Assembly (NCBI RefSeq): GCF_900112615.1
Contig: NZ_FOMK01000002.1
Coordinates: 124,001-188,000, forward strand
Source of the DNA: Chitinophaga sp. CF118
GTDB lineage: Bacteria; Bacteroidota; Bacteroidia; Chitinophagales; Chitinophagaceae
Direction of reading: 5' to 3'
DNA: 64,000 nucleotides
Below the pieces are notes generated by a model that worked only from the letters and a program-made list of their open reading frames with translations, was not told where the DNA came from and searched no databases. Position numbers and translations under genes: made by a program. Position 1 is the first letter of the stretch. Each line of letters begins with the position of its first letter. Of this stretch, positions 16,694 through 26,127 are shown one piece after another.

Positions 16694-17887
16694 TTATTGA
16701 GTTTTTATAAAGACGTTAGAATTTTTCCATCCCCCTATATATCCCTGTAAAAAAATTAAGGTAACCGTACAGGCGAATGATTTTATATGATAAGCAATGG
16801 CATACTGGTTAATGAATTTTGGGACAAGATCTGTTGGGGAGAGGCTTGTCAGTACTAAAGCAAGCCATAATAACATACTGCGCCACTGCGGTTGCAGCGG
16901 CATTGCATAACATGCAACAGCAATGCCCAATACGGCGATAATATAAGTTGGCGACTCTGTGCTTTGGTTAAAGATTACGATCCATATTAACACATAGGAA
17001 ATCAGTAACCAGGGATACATCCTTACTTTCCTGATAAACCCACATAATAAGGTATAGAGCAATAATGCGACTGCGGCTAATAAAGCAACCTTGTCGAATA
17101 TAGCAGCGACAGAAGGCTTTAACAAAAGCATGGTATGCAACATACCTAATAAAGATCCGTCTTCTTTAATAGTGGTACTCGTCAGCAGTCCTATCCAGTC
17201 GATATAATGCTGCCATAATAAAGTAGGAGAAATAAATAGCAGGGGTAACGCTGTTCCTATAATACCCCATACTAATCCCCAGCCAATGAAAGCTCCTTTA
17301 CGCGGAAAAAAGAGAAAAGCAATAGCTGCGATACCACCATATCCTTTTATTAAGAAGCTTAGTGCTGCAAATAAAGCGGCGCGTGCCGGCTGTTGTTTCT
17401 GAAGATACACTACGGTGAGTACCATAAAAGCAGCCATAGCAGGATTGGTTTGTTCTGACTGGATGGCATTGCTTAATTCTACCAGCAGAAACCAGGTAAT
17501 AACACATTTAGCATTGTCACTGAATGGCAGTTTACGCAGCATAGCCAGGAAGATGGCAGTGCTGGTCATCAGCCAGCATAGCAGTCCGGCTTCTTTTGGC
17601 AACAGCGCAAAAGGCGCGAATACTACCGGAAAAGAGGGATGATAAAGGAAATAATCATAATATTCTGCGGGGTAGAGCTGGTATAACGGTAACCCATGAA
17701 TAAGATGATAAAAAGATGTACGAAAAATGATAAAATTGTTATACCTGCCGGTGGTAATGGCCTGTATATAAAGGATGAGTGTAATTAAAAAATAGATAAC
17801 GGTAATACTAACCGGTCGTTGTGTCCACCCAAAAAATTTCTTCAGCCTCTGGGGTATAGAGATATTATTAACAGCTATAGTTGTCAT
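16694..17887 (-). CDS. GT87-type polyprenol-phosphate-dependent membrane glycosyltransferase
   Basis: An integral membrane protein of about 397 residues with roughly ten hydrophobic segments. The loop after the first segment, IHGLPLYQLYPAEYYDYFLY, then HPSFPVVFAPFALLP, is characteristic of the GT87/DUF2029 family (GT-C fold), which uses lipid-phosphate sugars on the outer face of the membrane. QSEQTNPAMAAFMVLTV and FLIKGYGGIAAIAFLFFPRK are further family signals. I prefer the ATG at 17887 (MTTIAVNN): the upstream ATG at 17923 lies inside an inverted repeat (17917-17938) that looks like a control site. It lies 45 bases before the GT2 gene, whose product could make its lipid-linked donor. Confidence 0.8.
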   Translation of the reverse strand: MTTIAVNNISIPQRLKKFFGWTQRPVSITVIYFLITLILYIQAITTGRYNNFIIFRTSFYHLIHGLPLYQLYPAEYYDYFLYHPSFPVVFAPFALLPKEAGLLCWLMTSTAIFLAMLRKLPFSDNAKCVITWFLLVELSNAIQSEQTNPAMAAFMVLTVVYLQKQQPARAALFAALSFLIKGYGGIAAIAFLFFPRKGAFIGWGLVWGIIGTALPLLFISPTLLWQHYIDWIGLLTSTTIKEDGSLLGMLHTMLLLKPSVAAIFDKVALLAAVALLLYTLLCGFIRKVRMYPWLLISYVLIWIVIFNQSTESPTYIIAVLGIAVACYAMPLQPQWRSMLLWLALVLTSLSPTDLVPKFINQYAIAYHIKSFACTVTLIFLQGYIGGWKNSNVFIKTQ

Positions 17888-17916
17888 ACAAAATACGGAA
17901 TAGGTATCGGTCAAAC

Positions 17917-18033
17917 GTAACATAATATTAAATGTTACACCTTTTCAAAAAAAAGGTCTACATGTTACAACGGCAAAAGTTGTGATCCCCCCTATAGATA
18001 CCTTTAAATTTTTTTCAAAAAGGTTTATGTTTG
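17917..18033. promoter_or_regulatory. Divergent control region between GT87 and MATE genes
   Basis: GTAACAT (17917-17923) and ATGTTAC (17932-17938) form an inverted repeat, and a third ATGTTAC lies at 17962-17968. Between them ACCTTTT-CAAAA-AAAAGGT (17939-17957) makes a perfect 7-base stem. A similar ACCTTT/AAAGGT pair occurs at 18000-18024. TATGTTTG at 18026-18033 fits the Bacteroidota -7 consensus TAnnTTTG for the MATE gene. It ends only four bases before the ATG at 18038, so that transcript would have almost no leader. Binding by a regulator is inferred. Confidence 0.45.
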
Positions 18034-18037
18034 TAAT

Positions 18038-19438
18038 ATGACGACGAGCCAGGTTAAAAGCAACAAGCTATCTGATATATACCGTATAATAAAGTTATCA
18101 CTCAATGGAGAGCAGCAGGACTACACACAGGGAAGTATTCCCCGGGCAGTATTCCTGCTGGCCATTCCCATGATCCTGGAACTGAGCCTGGAAAGTGTGT
18201 TTGCGCTGGTAGATATGTTTTTTGTGAGCAAATTAGGGCCGAATGCCATTGCTACCGTAGGGCTTACCGAATCTGTCATTACCCTTGTGTATTCAATAGC
18301 GATTGGATTAAGTACTGCTTCAACAGCGATTGTAGCCAGGAGGATTGGGGAAAAGAACGCAGGGGATGCAGCACATGCAGGCGCACAATCGATTGTAATT
18401 GCCCTGATTGTCACGGTTATTTTGAGTATATCAGGGATTCTTTTTGCGGGTGATATCCTATCCTTTATGGGTGCCAATCCGGAAGTGGTAGCAGAGGGGG
18501 CTATTTTTACACGGATCATGTTCGGCGGATGTTTGTTCATCATCCTGTTATTTCTGATTAACGGTATATTCCGGGGAGCCGGTGATGCTGCAATGGCGAT
18601 GAAGAGCTTGTGGGTAGCCAGTATTATTAATATCATCTTATGCCCTGTTTTTATTCATTTTTACGGATTAAAAGGTGCGGCTATTGCTACTGTTATAGGC
18701 AGGTGCTGCGGGGTGCTTTACCAGTGTTATCATTTATTTAAGGGCAAACGGATCCTTAAATTTCATGCTTACCAGTTCAAGCCAGATATGAAGCTTATTC
18801 AATCGATCTTCAACATTGGGTGGCCGGCAACTTTACAATTCCTTATTGCCAGCGGCAGCTGGATCATTTTAGCAAGACTGGTAGCCGAGACAGGCGGAAC
18901 AAATGCATCGGCAGGATATCAGATTGCTGTTCGCAATTTTGTATTTTTTATATTACCGGCCTGGGGGTTAAGTAATGCTGCGGCTACGCTTGTAGGTCAG
19001 AACCTGGGGGCCAAACAAATAGACAGGGCGGAACAGAGTGTTTTGCTGACAGCAAAATATAATGCCATATTTACTGGTTTTGTAATGATATTGTTCTTGT
19101 TTTTTGCAACACCCATTATACGTTTCTTCACACATGATGCGGAAGTAGTACAGTATGGTGCGCTTTCATTACAGATTATCGGATCTGCTTACATCTTTTA
19201 CGGTATAGGAATGGTAATGACTCAGGCACTAAATGGTGCGGGTGATACCAGAACTCCAACCGTTATCAACTTTGTATGCTTCTGGTTGTTCCAGATTCCA
19301 TTCGCCTACATTCTGTCAAAAGGTCTACATTTGAATGCAACCGGTGCCTTTATTGCAATCCCGGTTGCAGAAACATGCATTGCATTACTGGCCTGGTACT
19401 TCTTCAAGAAAGGGAAATGGAAAGAGGTGAAACTATAA
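18038..19438 (+). CDS. MATE-family multidrug/cation efflux transporter
   Basis: A 466-residue membrane protein with about 12 hydrophobic segments in two pseudo-symmetric halves, as in MATE (NorM/DinF-like) antiporters that expel organic cations using H+ or Na+. The first half begins PRAVFLLAIPMILELSLESV, then FALVDMFFVSKLGPNAIATVGL, and the second half begins around SIFNIGWPATLQFLIASGS. NGAGDTRTPTVINFVCFW near residue 400 is also typical. The next gene, an AraC regulator, starts 9 bases after its stop, so a local regulator-exporter pair is likely. The substrate is unknown. Confidence 0.93.
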   Translation: MTTSQVKSNKLSDIYRIIKLSLNGEQQDYTQGSIPRAVFLLAIPMILELSLESVFALVDMFFVSKLGPNAIATVGLTESVITLVYSIAIGLSTASTAIVARRIGEKNAGDAAHAGAQSIVIALIVTVILSISGILFAGDILSFMGANPEVVAEGAIFTRIMFGGCLFIILLFLINGIFRGAGDAAMAMKSLWVASIINIILCPVFIHFYGLKGAAIATVIGRCCGVLYQCYHLFKGKRILKFHAYQFKPDMKLIQSIFNIGWPATLQFLIASGSWIILARLVAETGGTNASAGYQIAVRNFVFFILPAWGLSNAAATLVGQNLGAKQIDRAEQSVLLTAKYNAIFTGFVMILFLFFATPIIRFFTHDAEVVQYGALSLQIIGSAYIFYGIGMVMTQALNGAGDTRTPTVINFVCFWLFQIPFAYILSKGLHLNATGAFIAIPVAETCIALLAWYFFKKGKWKEVKL

Positions 19439-19447
19439 TACCTTTAA

Positions 19448-20386
19448 ATGAGCACTAAGAAAAAAACGAAAGAACAGATACTGTCATTTAACAGTTTGCT
19501 GGATCAATATATTTATCTTGATCTACCCGTAGACATGATAGATACGACTACCCAGTTTACCATTCATAACCTGAGAGAGATTCATGCTGAACTACCTTAC
19601 ATCTCCCCTACTTACCGGGCTAACTTCTACTCTTTTGTATTTGTAAAAGACGGAGAAGGCAGATATACGACTGATGCGCAGTCCTTCCCTACAGAGCCGG
19701 GTACCATCTATTTCACAAATCCGGGCCACTACAAATCCTTTGAGTGGAAAAGGCTAAATGAGGTGTATCTGATTACACTAAGTGAGTCCTTTTTAAAAGA
19801 GAATGTACATCCCAATATATTTACAGAATTTTCATTTTTACTGGCAGAAACTGTACCTCCAAAAACATTGCATGATGAAATATTTGCTGAGTTCGAACAA
19901 CTGTACCAGCAGATTCTAAAGGAATATTTTTCCCACTCTCCTTATAAAAACAGAATGATAGGCAACCTGTTTGTCGTTTTGTTACTGAAGATCAAAGAAT
20001 ACTTCTGGGAAGACTACAACCCCATTTATGAGGGTAACCGCAGTTCCCAGATAGTAAAGAATTTCAAACGTACGCTAGAACAACACTACCGGGAACTAAT
20101 GAGTGGAAAAGTGGATAAGCCTTTCCGTGTACAGGATTATGCGGATGTACAGGGGCTTCATTCCAATTATTTAAGTAATGTGATTAAGAGTAAGACGGGG
20201 AAACCTATTGGGACCTGGATTATCGAGAAAACGATCTCGGAAGCCAAATCTTTATTACAGAATACGTCTGTTCCTATTAAAGAGATTTCTTATCAACTGG
20301 GGTTTGCAGAATCCACACACTTCAGTAATTACTTTAAGAAACATACCGATCTTACTCCTGTGCTGTATAGGAAACAAAATTCTTAG
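19448..20386 (+). CDS. AraC-family transcriptional regulator
   Basis: A 312-residue regulator. The N-terminal domain (about residues 30-120, FVFVKDGEGRYTTDAQSFPT, then GTIYFTNPGHYKSFEW) is a cupin-type sensing fold. The C-terminal AraC DNA-binding domain spans about 205-312, with QDYADVQGLHSNYLSNVIKS and SVPIKEISYQLGFAESTHFS followed by NYFKKHTDLTPVLYRKQ as the two helix-turn-helix units. It lies 9 bases after the MATE gene in the same direction and may control it. A copy of the dispersed repeat lies just after its stop. Confidence 0.92.
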   Translation: MSTKKKTKEQILSFNSLLDQYIYLDLPVDMIDTTTQFTIHNLREIHAELPYISPTYRANFYSFVFVKDGEGRYTTDAQSFPTEPGTIYFTNPGHYKSFEWKRLNEVYLITLSESFLKENVHPNIFTEFSFLLAETVPPKTLHDEIFAEFEQLYQQILKEYFSHSPYKNRMIGNLFVVLLLKIKEYFWEDYNPIYEGNRSSQIVKNFKRTLEQHYRELMSGKVDKPFRVQDYADVQGLHSNYLSNVIKSKTGKPIGTWIIEKTISEAKSLLQNTSVPIKEISYQLGFAESTHFSNYFKKHTDLTPVLYRKQNS

Positions 20387-20429
20387 ATTTTGGCCGTGGG
20401 ATATAAATCCTACGACCCATGTAATGCAG

Positions 20430-20544
20430 TTGATCAATAAATACATTGAATCTATCTGTTTGGTTTGTTAATTGGGCTTTAGAATAAGACTCCAGAATAG
20501 GTCTTTATTAAACTTCACCCAGGCAGCATGGCAGATAAGGTGGG
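20430..20544. repeat. Dispersed structured repeat, copy B
   Basis: This stretch begins TTGATCAATAAATACA and contains TTAATTGGGCTTTAGAATAAGA, then a variable hairpin and ACTTCACC-GGCAGATAAGGTG. It lines up over its length with 1977-2090. The internal hairpin differs in sequence but is kept: AATAAGAC pairs with GTCTTTATT here, while copy A pairs AGAATAA with TTATTCT. The right terminal repeat of copy A (GTGTATTTATTGATCAA) has decayed here. It occupies much of the gap between the AraC gene and the DoxX-like gene. Confidence 0.7.
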
Positions 20545-20629
20545 CTTCTTAGATATTTGCAAAGAATAGTGTGATATATGTAATTCCTGGAATTACCAAT
20601 GTCTGATCTTTGTTTTAAATCATTCTAAT

Positions 20630-20998
20630 ATGATACTCAAAGTTATTAATTCATTCCTGATCCTTATTGCTGTGTTTATGGGACTAAAACAGGGATGGGC
20701 TATGTTCAGCGGAAAACCTGAAATGCTCAGCATGTTTAGCAAATGGAATTTCACAAAGACTGCTGTAATGATCAACGGAGCAATCACTATCATCAGTGCT
20801 TTGCTTATCTTGTTCCCTAAAACATTTCTGTGGGGGAACTTCATAATGGCAGCAAGTATACTGCTCATCATCTGCTTTCATCTCCTGGATAAGGATCTGA
20901 AAGGAGTTGTTATTGAGTTACCGTTTTTGTTTTTGAATTTAGTAATTATTTATTTGCAGCATCCGCTAAATACAAACAGCAATCCCGCCACTACATAA
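20630..20998 (+). CDS. Small DoxX-like membrane protein
   Basis: A 122-residue protein with four predicted membrane helices (about residues 3-20, 45-63, 70-87 and 95-111). The start ILKVINSFLILIAVFMGLKQ and the segment GKPEMLSMFSKWNFTKTAVM resemble DoxX-like family proteins of Bacteroidota. Members have no settled function; some are linked to redox stress. The frame ends inside a hairpin that probably ends transcription from both sides. Confidence 0.7.
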   Translation: MILKVINSFLILIAVFMGLKQGWAMFSGKPEMLSMFSKWNFTKTAVMINGAITIISALLILFPKTFLWGNFIMAASILLIICFHLLDKDLKGVVIELPFLFLNLVIIYLQHPLNTNSNPATT

Positions 20999-21018
20999 GT
21001 AGGCGGGATCGACTGTTT
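20974..21018. terminator. Bidirectional terminator between DoxX-like and SusD genes
   Basis: ATCCCGCC (20982-20989) pairs with GGCGGGAT (21002-21009), and the stem extends after a short internal loop through AAACAG (20974-20979) and CTGTTT (21013-21018). It spans the stop codon of the plus-strand gene and lies 14 bases from the end of the minus-strand SusD gene, so it fits a shared terminator for converging transcripts. Confidence 0.7.
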
Positions 21019-21031
21019 CATCAGGACAATT

Positions 21032-22792
21032 TTACCATTTAGAATTCTGGATCAAGTTAGGATTCAATAATAATTCCTGAGTAGGCAGTGGGAAGAGGTA
21101 ATCCCTCTCCTCACTAAATGTTTTAGGGATAGTACCATTCACGATGATATTACCACCGGCGGTACCATTTTCCAATACGATATCTGTACCCAGTTTTAAG
21201 AACTGTACATTGGGCACGGATGGAGGGTTACCTGAATAGATAATGAGATCTGTGTTGCCATCTCCATCCAGATCGAAATTACCTTCGCCGGGGAAATAAG
21301 CGCCCTTGTACTGAACAGCCAGCAGATGTCCTTCTTTCCAGCGCATAAGGTCATTCCAGATGAAACCTTCCATTACAAGTTCTATACGACGTTCACGGCG
21401 AATTTCAAGGATGATACCTTTGTTTGTACCCGTTACATGGGTGTACTGATTAGCCAGGTAAGAATCCGGATCTGCATTGGCAGCTGCCAGGTTCATTCCG
21501 GGCATTGATACCCTGTCACGCAACAATTTCACAGACTGATCCAGATCTGCCTGCGTAATTGTTCCCAGTTCGGCTTTAGCTTCAGCATAGTTTAAGAGTA
21601 CCTCAGCATAACGAATTACAGGTAATGGATTGGGCGATTTTCCATTTGCATCATTGCCCGCAGCTGTTACGAATTTGGTTAACTGGTAACCCGTAACCGT
21701 TCCTGCGTATGAAGGCGGCAATACTACATTTCCGTCAATTCGTTTATAGCCAGCCGTACGGATGGTTTGAGATAAGCGGGGATCACGGTTCTGCGTTTCG
21801 TCGTAGAACTGCATAGTAGTATAACCGGGGATATCTGTGAACCGGGTACCATCTTTCATCAGGTAACTGTTCACCAGACTTTTTTCCAGTCCTGGTTTAC
21901 CAAAAGAAGGTGAAACCGTATAATAATTTACGTTGTGAAATATTTGCAAAGCAGCACTGAACTGTCTTGACAAAATCACTTCTTCCGGAATGACGGACAA
22001 AGACGAGAACAAGTTACGGTAAGCCTGATCAGGAGTACTCTTATAAATAATATATCCACTGGAACTGATTACTTCAGCCGCTGCATCTACAGCCTTTTGG
22101 AGAAATACATCTGCATTTGGCAAACTAAACTCTGTATGATACTTCCGGAACGTACCCTCAAATAAGCATAAACGGGATTTTAGAGCCAGTGCGGTCCACT
22201 TTGAGACTTCAGCCACATTCCTACCTGTTCCCAGATGAGCAATAGCAAAATCGATATCATTCAGTACAGAATCCATTACCAGCGTACGGGAATCTCTTTT
22301 TTTATTCAGGCTGGCCGTATCGTTTGATTCTATCACTTTTGAGTACCAGGGCACATCACCGAAACGGGCTACCATATTAAAATAGAAATATGCACGGAAA
22401 AATTTAGCTACCGCTACATATTTATACGTGATAGTCGTATCAAGGCTGCCACGCTGATAATTCTGCAAAAAGTAATTGATATTACGAAGGTTTGTCCAGT
22501 CCCAGCCTCCACCAGACACTGGTACGGTACGGTTACCAGTATATTGTGGTGTAAGGCCGTTGAGTACTATATTGTTTGATGTTTCTGTATACAAACCGGA
22601 GGTACCATTATCCTCATTATCTGCTTTAGGCAACATTTTATCATAAAAGGAGTTGACATATAATTGTAGTTCACTCTCAGAATTAAATCCATTATCCGGA
22701 GAAATCTTTGACAGCGGTTGCCTGTCGAGAAATTTCGAGCATCCTGAAAGTAATACCAGACCGGTTGCGGCGAAAAAAAGTATTCTTTTCAT
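21032..22792 (-). CDS. SusD/RagB-family outer-membrane substrate-binding lipoprotein
   Basis: A 586-residue surface lipoprotein that binds substrate and closes over the SusC barrel. The signal peptide MKRILFFAATGLVLLSGC ends in lipobox LSGC, and FLDRQPLSKISPDNGF follows, the hallmark start of SusD proteins. TPR-like helices fill the N-terminal half (YFRAYFYFNMVARFGDVP-like segment near residues 130-150). The C-terminal signature is IRYAEVLLNYAEAKAELG near residue 395, then RRERRIELVMEGFIWNDLMR. It lies 20 bases after the SusC gene and forms a pair with it. The glycan or other substrate is unknown. Confidence 0.95.
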   Translation of the reverse strand: MKRILFFAATGLVLLSGCSKFLDRQPLSKISPDNGFNSESELQLYVNSFYDKMLPKADNEDNGTSGLYTETSNNIVLNGLTPQYTGNRTVPVSGGGWDWTNLRNINYFLQNYQRGSLDTTITYKYVAVAKFFRAYFYFNMVARFGDVPWYSKVIESNDTASLNKKRDSRTLVMDSVLNDIDFAIAHLGTGRNVAEVSKWTALALKSRLCLFEGTFRKYHTEFSLPNADVFLQKAVDAAAEVISSSGYIIYKSTPDQAYRNLFSSLSVIPEEVILSRQFSAALQIFHNVNYYTVSPSFGKPGLEKSLVNSYLMKDGTRFTDIPGYTTMQFYDETQNRDPRLSQTIRTAGYKRIDGNVVLPPSYAGTVTGYQLTKFVTAAGNDANGKSPNPLPVIRYAEVLLNYAEAKAELGTITQADLDQSVKLLRDRVSMPGMNLAAANADPDSYLANQYTHVTGTNKGIILEIRRERRIELVMEGFIWNDLMRWKEGHLLAVQYKGAYFPGEGNFDLDGDGNTDLIIYSGNPPSVPNVQFLKLGTDIVLENGTAGGNIIVNGTIPKTFSEERDYLFPLPTQELLLNPNLIQNSKW

Positions 22793-22812
22793 CTTATTAT
22801 AGAGCTTTTAAA

Positions 22813-25800
22813 TTAGAATGTAATATCAAAACCACCAGAGTATTGTTTAAAGAAAGGATAATCTCTTCCTCCTGCATCATTAGCACCTGGGCTCACTTGT
22901 TCAGGATCTATGTATTTGGTTTTCATTTTTGTAAAAGTGAGTAGATTCTGACCTGTGAAATACAAACGTAGTTTCTGCATCTTCCATCTTCTAACCAATG
23001 ATGTTGGCAGATTATAACCAACTGTCAGGTTCTTTAAGCGGATGTAGGCCAGGTTCTGCAGGTATTTATCATTATTTACGGATAACTCACCACCGGGATA
23101 TGCAGCATATCCTCTCAACAATGGATAATAAGCATTGGGATTGTTTTCACTCCATATCTGGCTTTCGAAATCTTTAGGTACAAAAGAAGCATATGGTCTG
23201 CCATAAGGGCCCCAGAATTTGGAAGATTCTACGTTAGGATACCAATTTTGTTTTCCGATGCCCTGGAAGAATAAAGACAAATCAAAATTATTCCAATTGA
23301 AAGCAGCATTAAAGCCAAAGGAATATCTAGGCAATGAATTCCCGATACGACGCAGATCTCCGTGATCAGCAAGAGTATTTTTTCCCTCGTTCACAATTTT
23401 ATCGCCATTCAGGTCTTTAAATTTCAGATCACCGGCATGCAGCTTGCTCCATTCGCCAGGAGAAGTGAGGCGTTGGTCCCTATCCACATAATCCTGATTA
23501 ATTGCCCAGTTTTGTGCTTCTGATTCTGATTTAAAAAAGCCGTCAATGCTATAGCCCCAGATTTCGCCTAATTGCTGACCTACATAATGATTGCTCAGCA
23601 GGTTTTCAGGGTTATCGAATTTGGTAATCTTAGCGGTATAATCTGATAACACGACACCAACATTGTAAGAGAATGGTTTGCCAGCCAGTTTGCCATGATC
23701 CTGCCATTTTACCGATACTTCAAAGCCTTTGGTCTGTAAGTCTCCTGCGTTTTGCAGCGGAGAAGCTGCGCCAAACACGGAGGATAATGTTTTACCTGGG
23801 ATCAGCATATTCGTAGTTTTCCGACTATACCAGTCGTAGCTGACCTGAAGGCGGTTTTTCATAAACCCTACATCGATACCAGCATTTGTGGAAGCTGATC
23901 TTTCCCATGTAAAATTTGGTGTTATAGGATCCGGCACACTTAATGTTTGTGTTTGGTTACCGTTAACTATCCATTTGCTTAATGTGCTGTTCATTACAGG
24001 CACATACGGATACAGGTTATCATTTCCTACATCCTGGTTACCCAGGGAACCATAAGAAGCCCTTAACTTAAACTCATTCATTACATTCTTTAAGCCTGAG
24101 AAGAAAGCCTCTTCACTGATGCGCCATCCGGCAGAAACAGAAGGGAAGAAACCGTACCTCTGATTAGCAGGAAAACGGGAACTACCATCATAACGACCAT
24201 TCAGCTCCAGCAAATATTTACCTTCGTAATCATAATTAATACGGGCAAAGTAGCCCAGTAATGCCCATTCAGCAGCGTTTCCGGCAACGGTGGTTGCACC
24301 TGTACCAAGATCTATCTGGTTCAGGTCTTCAGATAACAGATTTTGTCTTGCTACGGAATTCAGTTTGTATTTCTGCAACTCCATGTTGTACCCGCCTACC
24401 ACTTTCAGATTGTGTTTACGCAGACTCTTTTCATAAGTAGCAAAGAGGTTTACAGAATGATGCTGATCGAGATGTACATTCTCACTTAACTGGTCATTTC
24501 CTGCTTTATTGATGATACCAGGATTCACAGACCAGGGGATAAATGCGGTACGCTGATAATCGGAATACGGATCCAGCTGATAAGCGTAATTACCGGTAAG
24601 GGATAAGCCTTTCAGGATAGTAGCATTAAACCCCACTGTATTGGTGATATTATAGTTTTTGTTACCACCATGAGATTTACCATTTTGCAAATCTGCATAC
24701 TCGTACGCACCATAATTATTAAGATTTGTTCTGAAGGTAAAAGTACCATCAGGGTTTTTAGGTAGATAAGAAGCCATTGCATGGTTATACAGACCAGTCA
24801 TATTCTGATTATAACCCGGCCAGGTATAATCGTTCGCACCAAATTGTGTATTGCTGTAAACAGTTAACCAAGGTGCCAGATGAACATTGATCTTTGCCCT
24901 GAAGTTATAGGCATTATAGATATCCTGTTTCAGATAACTCTGAAACATTCCTTTCTGCTGGTAGTATCTGCCGGATAATAAGAAATCCACTTTATCACTA
25001 CCACCACTCATACTGAAATGGTGTTCTGTACCGGGCTGACTTTTTCTGAAAAGGAAATTCCACCAGTCTGTGCTACCATAATATACATATTGGTTTTGTC
25101 CGTTACGGTTTTGAAGCACTACGGAGGGCAGGGATTTATCTGTTTGTCTTTTTTTCAGTTCTGCATAATCATCCGCATTGTAGCCGGTATAGCTGTTTCC
25201 CACGTTGCGGGAGAAAGCAATATCTGCCAGGTTCACTTGTGTATAACCATCGGTGATAAAGTCGGTTCGGGTAGTATTTTTCTGGGTACTTAAGCTGGTA
25301 CCGTAGTTAATACTCAGCGCACCTTTTTTAGCCTGTTTAGTAGTAACCAGGATAACCCCGAATGCCCCTCTTGCGCCATAGATTGCAGCAGAAGCAGCAT
25401 CTTTCAAAACGGTGAGTGTTTCGATATCCTGAGGATTCAGCATGTCGATATTACCGGGTACCCCATCAATAAGGATGAGCGGAGAACCGCCAGAGTTGGT
25501 GATAGACGCATAACCACGGATGTTGAAATTACCGGTACTTCCCGGATGACCATCGCCAAAGGTGATATTCAGGTTAGGAATGGCTCCCTGTAATGCCTGG
25601 GCCACGTTTGACACTGGTTTGTCTGCAAATGTTTTTGCATCAACCTGGTTTACAGCACCGGTCAGATTCACTTTTTTCTGTGTACCATATCCAACTACAA
25701 CTACGTCATTCAGTCCGATACTTTTTTCAGTTAATCTTACCAGGAGTAAATTCTTACCTTTATTTTCCACAGTAAAATTCAGGTAGTCATTCTTTTCATA

Positions 25801-26070
25801 TCCCATGATGGAGAAATGAAAGTCGTACTGTTTACCTACCTCGAAATTGCGGAATATAAAATCCCCATTGGGATCGGTAAGGGTATTAAATTTTTGTCCA
25901 CTTCCCTTTTCAATAGCCTGTACGGCCACGCTGGGCAATGATTCACCTTTTACAGTGAGCACGGTACCGTGAACGTCTGATACCCCATTCTGAGCTACCG
26001 TTCGTTCTCTCATGAACATAATAAATAACAGGCATACAATGCCCTTGAACAGCGTTCTTGCTTGTCCCAT
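22813..26070 (-). CDS. SusC/RagA-family TonB-dependent outer-membrane transporter
   Basis: A 1085-residue TonB-dependent receptor importing the substrate captured by its SusD partner. After a signal peptide (about residues 1-27) comes a carboxypeptidase-regulatory-like domain (VSDVHGTVLTVKGESLPSVA, about residues 31-110). The TonB-dependent plug follows with VVVVGYGTQKKVNLTGAV near residue 122 and the SusC motif TVLKDAASAAIYGARGAFGV. The 22-strand barrel runs to the terminal aromatic-ending SGGFDITF. Unlike the receptor at the window start it lacks an STN domain, although FecR and sigma genes precede it. A 10-base direct repeat (TTTGATTAAT twice, 26071-26090) lies just before its start codon. 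Confidence 0.96.
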   Translation of the reverse strand: MGQARTLFKGIVCLLFIMFMRERTVAQNGVSDVHGTVLTVKGESLPSVAVQAIEKGSGQKFNTLTDPNGDFIFRNFEVGKQYDFHFSIMGYEKNDYLNFTVENKGKNLLLVRLTEKSIGLNDVVVVGYGTQKKVNLTGAVNQVDAKTFADKPVSNVAQALQGAIPNLNITFGDGHPGSTGNFNIRGYASITNSGGSPLILIDGVPGNIDMLNPQDIETLTVLKDAASAAIYGARGAFGVILVTTKQAKKGALSINYGTSLSTQKNTTRTDFITDGYTQVNLADIAFSRNVGNSYTGYNADDYAELKKRQTDKSLPSVVLQNRNGQNQYVYYGSTDWWNFLFRKSQPGTEHHFSMSGGSDKVDFLLSGRYYQQKGMFQSYLKQDIYNAYNFRAKINVHLAPWLTVYSNTQFGANDYTWPGYNQNMTGLYNHAMASYLPKNPDGTFTFRTNLNNYGAYEYADLQNGKSHGGNKNYNITNTVGFNATILKGLSLTGNYAYQLDPYSDYQRTAFIPWSVNPGIINKAGNDQLSENVHLDQHHSVNLFATYEKSLRKHNLKVVGGYNMELQKYKLNSVARQNLLSEDLNQIDLGTGATTVAGNAAEWALLGYFARINYDYEGKYLLELNGRYDGSSRFPANQRYGFFPSVSAGWRISEEAFFSGLKNVMNEFKLRASYGSLGNQDVGNDNLYPYVPVMNSTLSKWIVNGNQTQTLSVPDPITPNFTWERSASTNAGIDVGFMKNRLQVSYDWYSRKTTNMLIPGKTLSSVFGAASPLQNAGDLQTKGFEVSVKWQDHGKLAGKPFSYNVGVVLSDYTAKITKFDNPENLLSNHYVGQQLGEIWGYSIDGFFKSESEAQNWAINQDYVDRDQRLTSPGEWSKLHAGDLKFKDLNGDKIVNEGKNTLADHGDLRRIGNSLPRYSFGFNAAFNWNNFDLSLFFQGIGKQNWYPNVESSKFWGPYGRPYASFVPKDFESQIWSENNPNAYYPLLRGYAAYPGGELSVNNDKYLQNLAYIRLKNLTVGYNLPTSLVRRWKMQKLRLYFTGQNLLTFTKMKTKYIDPEQVSPGANDAGGRDYPFFKQYSGGFDITF

Positions 26071-26127
26071 TTTGATTAATTTTGATTAATTTTTTATGAT
26101 CAGATGCTACTTATAGGGAAAGAAAAT

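Noticed and set aside
26071-26090. TTTGATTAAT twice before the SusC start
   Set aside because: Only two 10-base AT-rich copies; too little to call a regulatory or mobile element, so mentioned only under the gene.
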